Positions 1 through 5,486 are shown, numbered from the stretch's first letter. The stretch: 5,691 bases of DNA from Solirubrobacterales bacterium (GCA_025964075.1 JAOPZQ010000497.1:1-5691); one strand, 5' to 3'. Numbers and translations are program-made. Notes: a model not told the origin generated them from the sequence alone.

Positions 1-1207
1 GTCGGTGAAGGTGGCGCCGTTGCTGGCGTGGCTGAAGAACAGGTCGAGCACGGCCCAGACGAGCGTTAGGCAGCTGGTCTCTCCGGGGAATCGGCCGATC
101 ACCTTGGTGCGCCGGCGGACCTCGCCGAGTGAGCGTTCGAGCAGATTTGTGCTTCGCCATCGGTTGCGGTGTCGTAGGGGGTAGCGCAGGTCCACGACCA
201 GGGCGTCGAGGTCGTCGGCCAGGCAGACGGGCGCCCGACTCGTAGCCGCCGTGTCGCAGGTCGTTGATCAGGACCTGGAGGCGGAGCTTGCCGTCCTTGA
301 CGCCGGTCGCCTCGTTGAGCGCCTTCCAGTAGGCGAGGCGGACGCGGTCGTGTTCCGTTTTGGGCAGCTTGGCTTGAAGGTTGCGCAGGCGGTGAACGGC
401 GCAGTGCTGACGGTCAGCACGTGGCCAGACCTCCTCGATCGCCAACGTCAGCCCGGGCGCGCCGTCGGCCACGATCAACCTGGGCGCGGCGAGTCCCCGG
501 GTGATGAGGTCGCGGCCGAGCTCGAGCCAGTCTTCCTTGGCCTCACGCGCCCCCAGCCGCACCGCGACCAGCGCGCGTTCGCCGGTCTCGGTGAACCCCC
601 AGGCGCACATGACCCCTTCCTTCGGGCCGCTGGGGCGCACCGGCAGGTAGATCGCGTCCAGGAACAGCACGACCAGGCGGATCTCGTAGAGGTCGCGGCG
701 ACAGAACGCCTCGAACCGCTCGTGCAGCTCTGAGCAGATCCTCGCCACGGTCGACTTCGAGGTCTTCCCGAGCCCGGCCTCGTCGCACAGCGACTCGACG
801 TCGCGCATCGACAGGCCGCGCACGAACGCCCCGACGATCAACGCCTTCAACGGTTCGGTCTGCAACAACCGCTTGTAATGCCAGCGCCCGAACAGCTTCG
901 AGACGAACGGCTCCGCCGCCTCCCGCACCTGCGGAATCTCGACCTCCAGCTCGCCCTCGGCGGTCTGCACCCGCCGCGGGCGAAACCCGTTGCGCAACCC
1001 CCGCTGATACTCCGGCCTCGAGCGCTCGTAGCGGCAACGCCCGAGCCACTCGTCGAACTCGTCCTCGACCGCGCGCTGAATGATCAACCGGGCACCCAGC
1101 CGAGCGAGCTCGGAGAGCATCTTCTGCGGGTCCTCGACCAGCCCGCTTCCCAACAGCTTGTCGATGTTCGCTTGTATCTCCGCCGATGGCGGTACCGTGC
1201 GTCTCAC
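1..1207 (-). pseudogene. IS256-family (Mutator-type) transposase, frameshifted and cut by window edge
   Basis: A DDE transposase that would cut and join the ends of its own insertion sequence. From the GTG at 1207, residues 1-323 read cleanly. The first catalytic Asp is about residue 184 (LFLDAIYLPVR), the second about 248 (LIVADGAPGL), and the C-x2-H typical of IS256 is at 269-272 (CAVHRLRNL). At the GGG on the minus strand (234-236) the family-like sequence moves to another frame: CLADDLDALVVDLRYP starts near 225. The catalytic Glu of TNLLERSLGEVRRRTK (codon 136-138) and the GRFPGETS motif follow in that frame, open to position 1. One extra G explains it. The original frame also stays open to the edge but gives an Arg/Pro-rich sequence unlike the family. 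GTG is preferred over the ATG at 1225 because AAGGAGG lies 8 nt upstream of it. The enzyme is inactive unless the shift is a sequencing error or is bypassed. Confidence 0.85.
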
Positions 1208-1257
1208 GGCGTAGGCCTCCTTCATCGTCTTGCAGGACTTGAGGGAACCTACGCCGT
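1206..1257 (-). promoter_or_regulatory. Inverted repeat able to sequester the transposase start codon
   Basis: ACGGCGTAGG and CCTACGCCGT are exact 10-bp reverse complements (1206-1215 and 1248-1257) separated by 32 bp. In an mRNA from the minus strand they would form a stem whose 3' arm covers the first two bases of the GTG start, with the ribosome binding site at the loop edge beside the stem. Similar structures in some IS elements (IS10, IS50) block translation of transcripts that read in from outside. That role is inferred here. Confidence 0.45.
1216..1222 (-). promoter_or_regulatory. Ribosome binding site AAGGAGG deciding the transposase start
   Basis: Read on the minus strand, AAGGAGG lies 8 nt before the GTG at 1207-1205. 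The in-frame ATG at 1225-1223 overlaps and precedes this site and has no comparable site of its own, so GTG is the likelier start. Confidence 0.6.
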
Positions 1258-1282
1258 CGCTCTGACAGCACCCGGCGCGTAT

Positions 1283-1429
1283 TTACAGCAGTTCTGGGAC
1301 GCCACCATGCGGGACCAGGGCATGCTCGGACCTGAGCAAGAGCGGGTCCCCGACGGGTAGCTGGCGGATGGTGTAGGCGGGGTCGTTCGTGTTTGCGTAG
1401 AGGAGGTACCTTGTTGTGCTAAGTTGCAT
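1283..1429 (-). CDS. Possible small hypothetical protein or gene remnant (48 codons)
   Basis: An ATG-initiated 48-codon frame on the minus strand. It ends at a TAA in the region where the insertion sequence is expected to end. From about residue 7 nearly all codons end in G or C (for example YLLYANTNDPAYTIRQLPVG and GDPLLLRSEHALVPHGG), which is more than chance would usually give. I do not recognise a family. It has no clear ribosome binding site, and its start codon lies inside the inverted repeat in front of the MarR gene, so it would be divergent from that gene and overlap its control region. It may instead be the tail of an older gene lost when the neighbouring genes arrived. Weak call. 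Confidence 0.2.
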   Translation of the reverse strand: MQLSTTRYLLYANTNDPAYTIRQLPVGDPLLLRSEHALVPHGGVPELL

Positions 1430-1448
1430 GTGCAATGTCGCCTGGTGA
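1416..1448 (+). CDS. Possible 10-codon leader ORF overlapping the MarR start
   Basis: A perfect AGGAGGT (1401-1407) sits 8 nt before a GTG at 1416. The reading frame is (M)LSCMCNVAW followed by TGA at 1446-1448. It overlaps the first five codons of the MarR gene in a different frame. The strong site is too far from the MarR ATG (27 nt) to serve it directly and no in-frame MarR start exists upstream (TAA at 1420-1422), so either this mini-ORF is what it serves or it is a chance remnant. If real, it could couple or throttle MarR translation. It conflicts with a leaderless MarR transcript. Confidence 0.25.
   Translation: MLSCMCNVAW
1420..1425 (+). promoter_or_regulatory. Candidate -10 hexamer TAAGTT for the MarR-hydrolase operon
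   Basis: TAAGTT fits the TANNNT pattern of actinobacterial -10 elements and ends 9 nt before the MarR ATG, so transcription would begin at or next to the start codon (a leaderless mRNA). No convincing -35 hexamer is visible. The inverted repeat at 1424-1435 overlaps it, as expected of a repressor site. Confidence 0.35.
1424..1435 (+). promoter_or_regulatory. Probable MarR operator, TTGCA-TG-TGCAA
   Basis: Two exact 5-bp inverted arms with a 2-bp centre overlap the candidate -10 and end on the A of the MarR start codon. MarR-family dimers usually bind short inverted repeats of this kind in their own promoters, so autorepression of the regulator and the hydrolase is likely. The match to a specific MarR subgroup cannot be judged from this sequence alone. 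Confidence 0.5.
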
Positions 1449-1923
1449 TCGAGATCTCAGTCGCAGCCTCCACAGGCTGACCGCACGTCTTGACCGTTCT
1501 GCCGACGCGTTTCTGCAGGGGCAAGCCGGCGTGTCCTATTCGCGGTTCTTGGCGCTGTACATGGTCGGTTCGGAGGGTGCAAATACGCAACGAGTTCTGG
1601 CAGAGCGCCTCGGAGTTAGCGAGCCGTCGGTCAGTCGGCTGGTGCGGGGCCTCGTGGGGGGCGGCTGGTTGGACGTCGTCGCCCAGCCTGGAGGCGGCAA
1701 CCGAAACCAACTCAGGCTCACGAGCGCCGGGGAACGCTTGGTCGCGCGGTGGGGAGCTGAGCTCGAGGAGCGCTTGGCAGCGCTGTTGGAGGCTGCCGGC
1801 GTGCCCTATCGCGCCTACCGGGCTCACACGCAGCGACTCCTTGCGGCCCTCGAGGCTCCAACGCCAGGGTCGGAGAAACCCAGACCGCTGGTTCGCCTTC
1901 CCCTCGACAGGAGCTCCAGATGA
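1435..1923 (+). CDS. MarR-family winged-helix transcriptional regulator
   Basis: A 162-residue protein, normal length for a MarR repressor, which acts as a homodimer on DNA and usually lets go when a small ligand or oxidant binds. Residues 1-45 form the N-terminal dimerisation helices. A helix-turn-helix follows: TQRVLAERLGV at 51-61, then the recognition helix SEPSVSRLVRGLVGGGWL at 62-79. The beta wing runs about 81-97 (VAQPGGGNRNQLRLT), leading into SAGERLV and the C-terminal dimerisation helices to about 140. The tail 141-162 is Pro/Arg-rich and probably flexible. There is no Cys, so thiol-based oxidant sensing of the OhrR type is unlikely. ATG 1435 is the only usable start because TAA at 1420-1422 closes the frame upstream. 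It shares a 4-bp ATGA overlap with the hydrolase, so the pair is translationally coupled. The inverted repeat at 1424-1435 suggests autoregulation. The ligand is unknown. Confidence 0.9.
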   Translation: MSPGDRDLSRSLHRLTARLDRSADAFLQGQAGVSYSRFLALYMVGSEGANTQRVLAERLGVSEPSVSRLVRGLVGGGWLDVVAQPGGGNRNQLRLTSAGERLVARWGAELEERLAALLEAAGVPYRAYRAHTQRLLAALEAPTPGSEKPRPLVRLPLDRSSR

Positions 1924-2771
1924 TCTCGACCACGGGTGCCGCACGAATCGCCAGATCTCACGATGGAACCGTAATCAGCTACCAGACCCTCGGAGCTGGC
2001 GAGAGCGTGATCGTGCTTGGCGGAGCGTGGCGCACCGGTCGCGACTACCTCCCCTTCGCTGAGGTTATGTCCCGGTCCTTCACGGTTCACGTCGTCGACC
2101 GCCGCGGCCGCGGGGACAGCGGCGCGCAAGGCGAGAATTACAACCTCGAACGGGAACTCGAGGACTTGTCCGCCGTTCAGGCGCAGACACAGTCCACCAT
2201 CGTGTTCGGCCACTCCTATGGCGGTCTGATCGCCCTCGAAGCGGCCAGGCGAACCGAAGCGTTCTCCGATGTCCTCGTCTACGAGCCCGGCGTATCGGTC
2301 GCCGGCTCAATCCCGCTGGGTTGGATGACGCCCTACCGGAAGCTGCTCGCAGCTAGTGATCGACGGGGTGCGTTCGCGGCAATGGTCCGCGGAGCAGGAG
2401 GCGCACCACCCGCCCTCGAGCGGATGCCCCTGTGGTACGTGAAGCTGATGCTCCGCCTGTTCATAAGGGCGCGCGAGTGGCGGCGGATCGATCCGCTTCT
2501 CGAAACAGCACTCGGCGAGCACCAGCAAGTTGCGGCACTCGACGAGCCCACCGCTGACCGCTACAGGACCGTCACCGCGCGCACAGTCCTCCTCGGTGGC
2601 GGCAAGAGCCGTTCGCAGCTTACGAGTGCTCCGTTCGACGCGTTGACCGCAGCCATCCCTAACTGCACCACCGAAATCATTCCAGGCCTCGACCACACCG
2701 CACCCGACGAGAAGGCACCAGAGCTCGTCGCGGCACGAGTCCGGCATCACCTACTCCGAACCCGCGGCTGA
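1920..2771 (+). CDS. Alpha/beta-fold hydrolase
   Basis: A 283-residue cytoplasmic hydrolase with no signal peptide or membrane segment. The N-terminal strands carry SHDGTVISYQTLG (13-25), and the oxyanion-loop region is VLGGAWRTG (32-40). VVDRRGRGDSG at 58-68 is the typical strand-4 turn. The nucleophile elbow is GHSYGG (97-102) with Ser99, and the catalytic His is H259 in GLDHTAP. A helical cap fills about 130-205. The usual acid position after strand 7 reads VLLGGGKSRSQ (223-233) and has no Asp or Glu. E122 in VYEPGV after strand 6 is the likely substitute. The start is set by AGGAG at 1909-1913, 6 nt ahead of the ATG, which overlaps the MarR stop. Substrate unknown: an ester, lactone or related small molecule is typical for such enzymes. 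Co-transcription with MarR suggests that an inducer related to its substrate controls it. Confidence 0.85.
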   Translation: MISTTGAARIARSHDGTVISYQTLGAGESVIVLGGAWRTGRDYLPFAEVMSRSFTVHVVDRRGRGDSGAQGENYNLERELEDLSAVQAQTQSTIVFGHSYGGLIALEAARRTEAFSDVLVYEPGVSVAGSIPLGWMTPYRKLLAASDRRGAFAAMVRGAGGAPPALERMPLWYVKLMLRLFIRAREWRRIDPLLETALGEHQQVAALDEPTADRYRTVTARTVLLGGGKSRSQLTSAPFDALTAAIPNCTTEIIPGLDHTAPDEKAPELVAARVRHHLLRTRG

Positions 2772-2800
2772 CTCCCGAGATCGACCCCCGAGAGAGCCGC
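2764..2800 (+). terminator. Weak candidate hairpin at the end of the MarR-hydrolase operon
   Basis: GCGGCT (2764-2769) pairs with AGCCGC (2795-2800). After a two-base mismatch, CTC (2772-2774) pairs with GAG (2790-2792), leaving a 15-nt loop. The stem includes the hydrolase stop codon. There is no T-tract, so it would be at best an atypical terminator or a 3'-end stabiliser. Confidence 0.25.
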
Positions 2801-3162
2801 TCCGACACGGCGACGGTGTTCCCCATCGCCGCGGCACGGAGAGCACGGCCAGCAATCGGCCCCGTTTCGCCTTCCTGCATCTCGCCAGGAGGGTGTCAGC
2901 GACATCGGCGCCGTCGAGGGATTGGCGACCGGCGCCTTGCATGCCGCGCGATGCAGGGTCGTGGAAATCCAGGTGCAGATGCTCGTAGGCGAGCGAATGC
3001 AAGTCCACCCCGCGTTGCTGGATCCGGCCGACCGGAGAAGTCTGCTGCGGCCGACTCGGAGCCGCTAAGCGTTGTGCCTGTTCGTGGGAGGAGAACTCTC
3101 GTGTGGCCGGCCGACGTCGTAGGCGACCGGTAAGCGAGCCGGTGGCGAGGCGGCGCGGGCCG
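2772..3162. other. Gap between convergent genes, no confident gene
   Basis: About 390 bases lie between the hydrolase stop and the cupin stop. No frame has both a good start with a ribosome binding site and a recognisable product. The best-looking frame is on the minus strand from a GTG near 3009 down to a stop at 2751-2753. It contains VDLHSLAYEHLHLDFHDPAS and VADTLLARCRKAKRGRLLAV with mostly G/C third positions, and it would overlap the hydrolase end; I do not recognise it. A plus-strand frame ending at a TAA near 3066 is similarly GC-rich, so codon bias does not decide between them. CTTGCAT and ATGCAGG around 2936-2957 include a short inverted repeat. The stretch could be a decayed gene. 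Confidence 0.4.
3126..3143 (-). terminator. Weak candidate hairpin downstream of the cupin gene
   Basis: ACCGG and CCGGT form a 5-bp stem with an 8-nt loop, 20 bp past the cupin stop codon in the direction of its transcription. No T-run follows, and the stem is short. This is the only structure I see placed to end cupin transcription. Confidence 0.2.
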
Positions 3163-4095
3163 CTAGGTGCTGGCGGCCCCCGGCTCGCCGTCCCAGTAGT
3201 CGGGGAGCTGATCGGTGAGCCGAAAGCGATAGCCCGTCTGCCCGGGAACGCGCAGCACGTACGTGTCGTCGTCGGGATAGACCGTGGCCGACGGACCGTG
3301 GACGGGCGTCGAGCAGACCAGTAGCCGCGCCGGCCCCTCGGCATGGTTGAGGAACTGGTGGGCGCCAGCCTCGCCCTCGGGAAAGCAGACGATGTCGCCA
3401 GCCGCCATGACCTCCTGCCCGCCCAGGTGGCGCAGCGTCGGCGTGCCGCCGAGCACGAGCGCCCAATGCTCGCGGCACCAGTCAAAGTGGTACGAGGCCG
3501 TCGCTTCGGTCGGGCCGAGCTCGTACAGCGTGGGGGTCCAGGTCTGGGCGTGCAGGCGCTCCGCCAGGGGTGGGCTATCGGCTGGGAGCGACCGCAGGTC
3601 GAGTTGCGGGCAGGGACCAGCGGGTGCCGGTGGGACCGCGACGACGGCTGGCTCGGCCCACGTCTCAAGCGCGGCGGCACGCAGGAACTGGACGCCCGGC
3701 TTGCCGCCGACCTTGTCGGCGTCCAGATAGACGCTGGTAAACGCCTCGCCCCAGCCGCGCGCGCCGACCGAGAACATCACGACCCGGCCCGGCCCATCGA
3801 AAGTGTGAGCGCCGTCGGGACCGGACTGGAAGGCGACCAGGGTCCCGGGCTCCAGCCTGCGCTCACCGCTTGGATCGCGCAGCACCGGCTCGCCGGAGAC
3901 GACGTACATCCACTCCTCGACCCCATCGTGGAAGTGGTACGGGCCCTGCGTGTAGCCGGCCTTGGTCTCCCACACGCTCGCGCCGATCACACAGCCGCCG
4001 AGCGCCGCGGTCAGGTCGTGAGTCGCGGCCTGGAACTTGCCTCGTTCCCACAGCAGCTGCGTGTTGCATTGCGCGACGTTGAGTTTCGTGAGCAC
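3163..4095 (-). CDS. Two-domain cupin (bicupin) protein
   Basis: A 310-residue soluble protein with two beta-barrel cupin domains, apparently an internal duplication. Domain 1 (about 25-130) has HFHDGVEEW with H54, H56 and E60, then GTLVAFQSGPDGAHTF with H97: the full 2-His, Glu, His metal set. Domain 2 (about 185-285) has HFDWCREHW with H203, D205 and E209, then GDIVCFPEGEAGAHQF with H246; the second motif-1 His is replaced by Asp. Each domain ends in a related tail (SVYLDADKVGGKPG and TVYPDDDTYVLRVPG). Cupins range from dioxygenases and isomerases to sugar or auxin-type binding proteins, so the reaction is unknown. GTG 4095 is chosen over the in-frame ATG at 4143: the two domains fit it, and TAGGAT (AGGA as a possible ribosome site, or a -10) lies just upstream. 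The gene is monocistronic here and divergent from the HNH gene. Confidence 0.85.
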   Translation of the reverse strand: MLTKLNVAQCNTQLLWERGKFQAATHDLTAALGGCVIGASVWETKAGYTQGPYHFHDGVEEWMYVVSGEPVLRDPSGERRLEPGTLVAFQSGPDGAHTFDGPGRVVMFSVGARGWGEAFTSVYLDADKVGGKPGVQFLRAAALETWAEPAVVAVPPAPAGPCPQLDLRSLPADSPPLAERLHAQTWTPTLYELGPTEATASYHFDWCREHWALVLGGTPTLRHLGGQEVMAAGDIVCFPEGEAGAHQFLNHAEGPARLLVCSTPVHGPSATVYPDDDTYVLRVPGQTGYRFRLTDQLPDYWDGEPGAAST

Positions 4096-4103
4096 GCGGC
4101 ATG

Positions 4104-4109
4104 ATCCTA
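4104..4109 (-). promoter_or_regulatory. Candidate -10 TAGGAT (or AGGA ribosome site) for the cupin
   Basis: On the minus strand TAGGAT ends 8 nt before the GTG at 4095. It fits TANNNT, making a leaderless transcript possible, but the AGGA inside it could equally serve as a weak ribosome binding site at 9-nt spacing. No clear -35 is visible. Confidence 0.3.
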
Positions 4110-4170
4110 CGGCGCGCTGCTGCATCGTCGCCCCAGCAGTCACGAGACGGGCGCTGCTGCTTTCCGGTGC

Positions 4171-4287
4171 TCAGTACAGAGCAGAAGCGAGAATGTCGCT
4201 GAACTCGGCCGGCGAGACGACCGGCGGTGCGGCGTCGCAGTGGCGACTGCTGAGCAAGCGCGGCGAACCCTTAGCTAGATTCGGGTG
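4171..4287 (-). pseudogene. Possible C-terminal remnant of an unknown gene
   Basis: A 38-codon open frame on the minus strand without an ATG start, closed upstream by TAA at 4290-4288 and ending at TGA (4173-4171). Its second half reads like a natural protein end: SRHCDAAPPVVSPAEFSDIL followed by ASALY and stop. I cannot name the family. It lies between two divergent genes, where no C-terminus is expected, so it may be a leftover of a gene replaced by the HNH gene. The same stretch holds two overlapping, mutually exclusive 5-bp hairpins (4234-4247 and 4237-4250). Low confidence. Confidence 0.2.
4276..4281 (+). promoter_or_regulatory. Candidate -10 TAGATT for the HNH_5-like gene
   Basis: TAGATT matches TANNNT and ends 8 nt before the ATG at 4290, which places the transcription start at or next to the start codon. 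The absence of a good ribosome binding site in front of that ATG fits a leaderless mRNA. No convincing -35 is seen. Confidence 0.35.
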
Positions 4288-4289
4288 TT

Positions 4290-5201
4290 ATGCCGCAGCG
4301 TCCTCCGATGCCGGTCCTCGACCTGTCGAACGATCGGTTCATCGTCGCGGCGGGGTTCGCGGCGCTCCAACACGTCAGCCCTGACGTGATCAGTCGGCCG
4401 CGATCGACCTTTGGACCGGAGCATCGCCGTTGGGCGGCGCTTGCCGGTCGTAGCTGTCTGTATTGCGGGAGTCCCGAACCGGCCGGGAGCGAGGAGCACG
4501 TCCTCGGCGTCGCGCTGGGCAACTGGTGGTGGGTCATCCCGCCGGACGTTGTCTGCCACTCGTGCAACCACGGTCGGCTGGCAGATCTCGATCAGAAGCT
4601 AGCGGGGCACCCGTTCATCACGCTAACGCGAACCCTCACAAACGTTCCGGGAAGGTCCGGGCAACCGCCAAGCGTTCGTGCTTCGAACCTGCAGATGCAT
4701 CGGACCGACGATGGAGATCTTCAAGTCGAGACGAACCATCGTCGGCATGCGGCGATCGACGGAGATCTTTTCACCGCCAAGGCGAAGTGGAGCAACATCG
4801 GAGCGGCACACCGCAAAGAGACGGCCTGCGCGTTGATGAAGGTTGGGCTTGGTGCCCTCTGGCTTGCCCGCGGACCAGAAGAGACCTCACGCGCGCGCTA
4901 TGACCACGTCCGCGACGCCGTTCTGCTGCGCGCCTCGGTTCCGGTTCAGCATGGGTTCGGCAACTCCAAGTACCCGAATCATGCGCTCGCCGTGATGGTG
5001 ATCTCGGACAAGCTCGCTCCGGGCATCCATGTCAGCCTTAACTACTTCGGGATCGAGCTATGGGCCCAGAGCGTCGGCTACCTCCCAGAGGCGTCGCCCG
5101 AGTTCATCGCGGGCGATACAGACCATCAGTACGTCCAGAACTCCGAGGAAGCACGGGCGGGCGACACACCGCCCAGTCGCGGCTCACCCAGCGCGCAATA
5201 G
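4290..5201 (+). CDS. HNH endonuclease-like protein (HNH_5 type)
   Basis: A 303-residue protein whose N-terminal third carries a Cys-ligated HNH fold: CLYCG (C56, C59), then EEHVLG with E69 and H70, then CHSCNHG (C89, C92, N93). The order CxxC...EH...CxxCN is that of HNH_5-type domains: the four Cys should hold a structural zinc, and H70 is the likely metal or general-base residue for DNA cleavage. Residues 110-303 form a separate region. Its HRKETACALMKVGLGALW (174-191) looks like a long helix, followed by RYDHVRDAVLLR, and a beta-rich stretch (231-265) comes next. This layout resembles other HNH_5 proteins, but its role is unknown. The last 20 residues are Ser/Pro-rich. ATG 4290 is the first start after an in-frame TAG at 4272. 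Likely roles are defence, phage or mobile-element nuclease; none is proven. Confidence 0.75.
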   Translation: MPQRPPMPVLDLSNDRFIVAAGFAALQHVSPDVISRPRSTFGPEHRRWAALAGRSCLYCGSPEPAGSEEHVLGVALGNWWWVIPPDVVCHSCNHGRLADLDQKLAGHPFITLTRTLTNVPGRSGQPPSVRASNLQMHRTDDGDLQVETNHRRHAAIDGDLFTAKAKWSNIGAAHRKETACALMKVGLGALWLARGPEETSRARYDHVRDAVLLRASVPVQHGFGNSKYPNHALAVMVISDKLAPGIHVSLNYFGIELWAQSVGYLPEASPEFIAGDTDHQYVQNSEEARAGDTPPSRGSPSAQ

Positions 5202-5294
5202 GCACGGTGATCGCCCGCCGCAGCCCCGGCCGTGTCGGCGAGCTGATCAGGGTCTGAGCTCGACGTGACCCGGGAGACGTTGAACGTCCGGTCG

Positions 5295-5324
5295 TTGATC
5301 TGGCACTCGTTCGGGCGGCATACT
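5295..5324 (+). promoter_or_regulatory. Candidate sigma-70-type promoter before the second HNH gene
   Basis: TTGATC (5295-5300) and CATACT (5319-5324) match four of six consensus bases each, with an 18-bp spacer. Transcription would start near 5331, leaving a leader of about 85 nt before the ATG at 5417. The leader holds a short ORF and an inverted repeat at the ribosome site. Confidence 0.35.
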
Positions 5325-5357
5325 GAGCGAGACCGATTTGCGAGCCAAAGGAGCGAG

Positions 5358-5486
5358 ATGAGGTCGATTCGCTTTCGGGTTGAGGACGACCTCGTACGAC
5401 GAGGAAGGGTGACTCGATGGCGACGGCAGCAGCTGGCGGCGGCGCGGATAGCTCGATCGCGGACCAGCTCCGCGCGCTCGGTGTGA
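5358..5486 (+). CDS. Possible short Arg-rich leader ORF
   Basis: ATG at 5358 is preceded by AAAGGAG (5347-5353) with a short 4-nt gap. The 42-codon product starts MRSIRFRVEDDLVRRGRV and ends at TGA 5484-5486. Its second half overlaps the HNH-type gene in another frame, where that gene's codon pattern is the convincing one, so the Arg richness there is probably a shadow. It could be a leader whose translation opens the downstream ribosome site. Otherwise it is chance. Confidence 0.2.
   Translation: MRSIRFRVEDDLVRRGRVTRWRRQQLAAARIARSRTSSARSV
5390..5404 (+). promoter_or_regulatory. Inverted repeat overlapping the ribosome site of the HNH-type gene
   Basis: CCTCGT-ACG-ACGAGG is an exact 6-bp inverted repeat with a 3-nt centre. 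Its right arm shares AGG with the purine-rich ribosome binding site AGGAAGGG (5402-5409), which lies 7 nt before the ATG at 5417. It could be a protein operator or a small RNA hairpin affecting initiation. The 3-nt loop is tight for RNA. Confidence 0.3.

Larger units (their letters stand above)
1..1300 (-). mobile_element. IS256-family insertion sequence, partial (left end outside window)
   Basis: The element is recognised by its transposase, which fills almost the whole stretch. The transposase start end lies on the right, so the upstream end of the IS falls somewhere around 1260-1310; I cannot fix it because the matching terminal inverted repeat would lie left of position 1. No target-site duplication can be checked for the same reason. 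The short stretch between the transposase start and the presumed IS end contains an inverted repeat able to fold the transposase mRNA. The element lies directly upstream of, and divergent from, a MarR-hydrolase operon, so its insertion may have displaced or trimmed whatever preceded that operon. The right boundary is approximate. Confidence 0.7.

Noticed and set aside
543..1271. Long minus-strand frame of 242 codons in the transposase region
   Set aside because: Same strand as the transposase but another frame; Arg/Ala/Gly-rich, while the DDE motifs all lie in the other two frames.
251..1360. Plus-strand open frames across the transposase (251-733 and 878-1360)
   Set aside because: They lie antisense to a clearly homologous IS256 transposase and have low-complexity, unrecognisable products; they are shadows of its GC-rich codons.
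1249..1944. Minus-strand 231-codon frame over the MarR gene
   Set aside because: Antisense to a protein with a clear winged-helix; the product resembles no family and has many rare codons.
2751..3680. Minus-strand 309-codon frame
   Set aside because: Its upstream half is a shifted reading of the cupin gene. Only the part below about 3010 could be anything, and it is described as unassigned.
3343..4104. Plus-strand 253-codon frame opposite the cupin
   Set aside because: Antisense to a protein with both cupin motifs in each of two domains; no recognisable product.
4144..4289. Possible tRNA or small structured RNA in the divergent gap
   Set aside because: Some short hairpins and a CGAACCC stretch exist, but no cloverleaf can be drawn and no anticodon or T-arm is in the right place.
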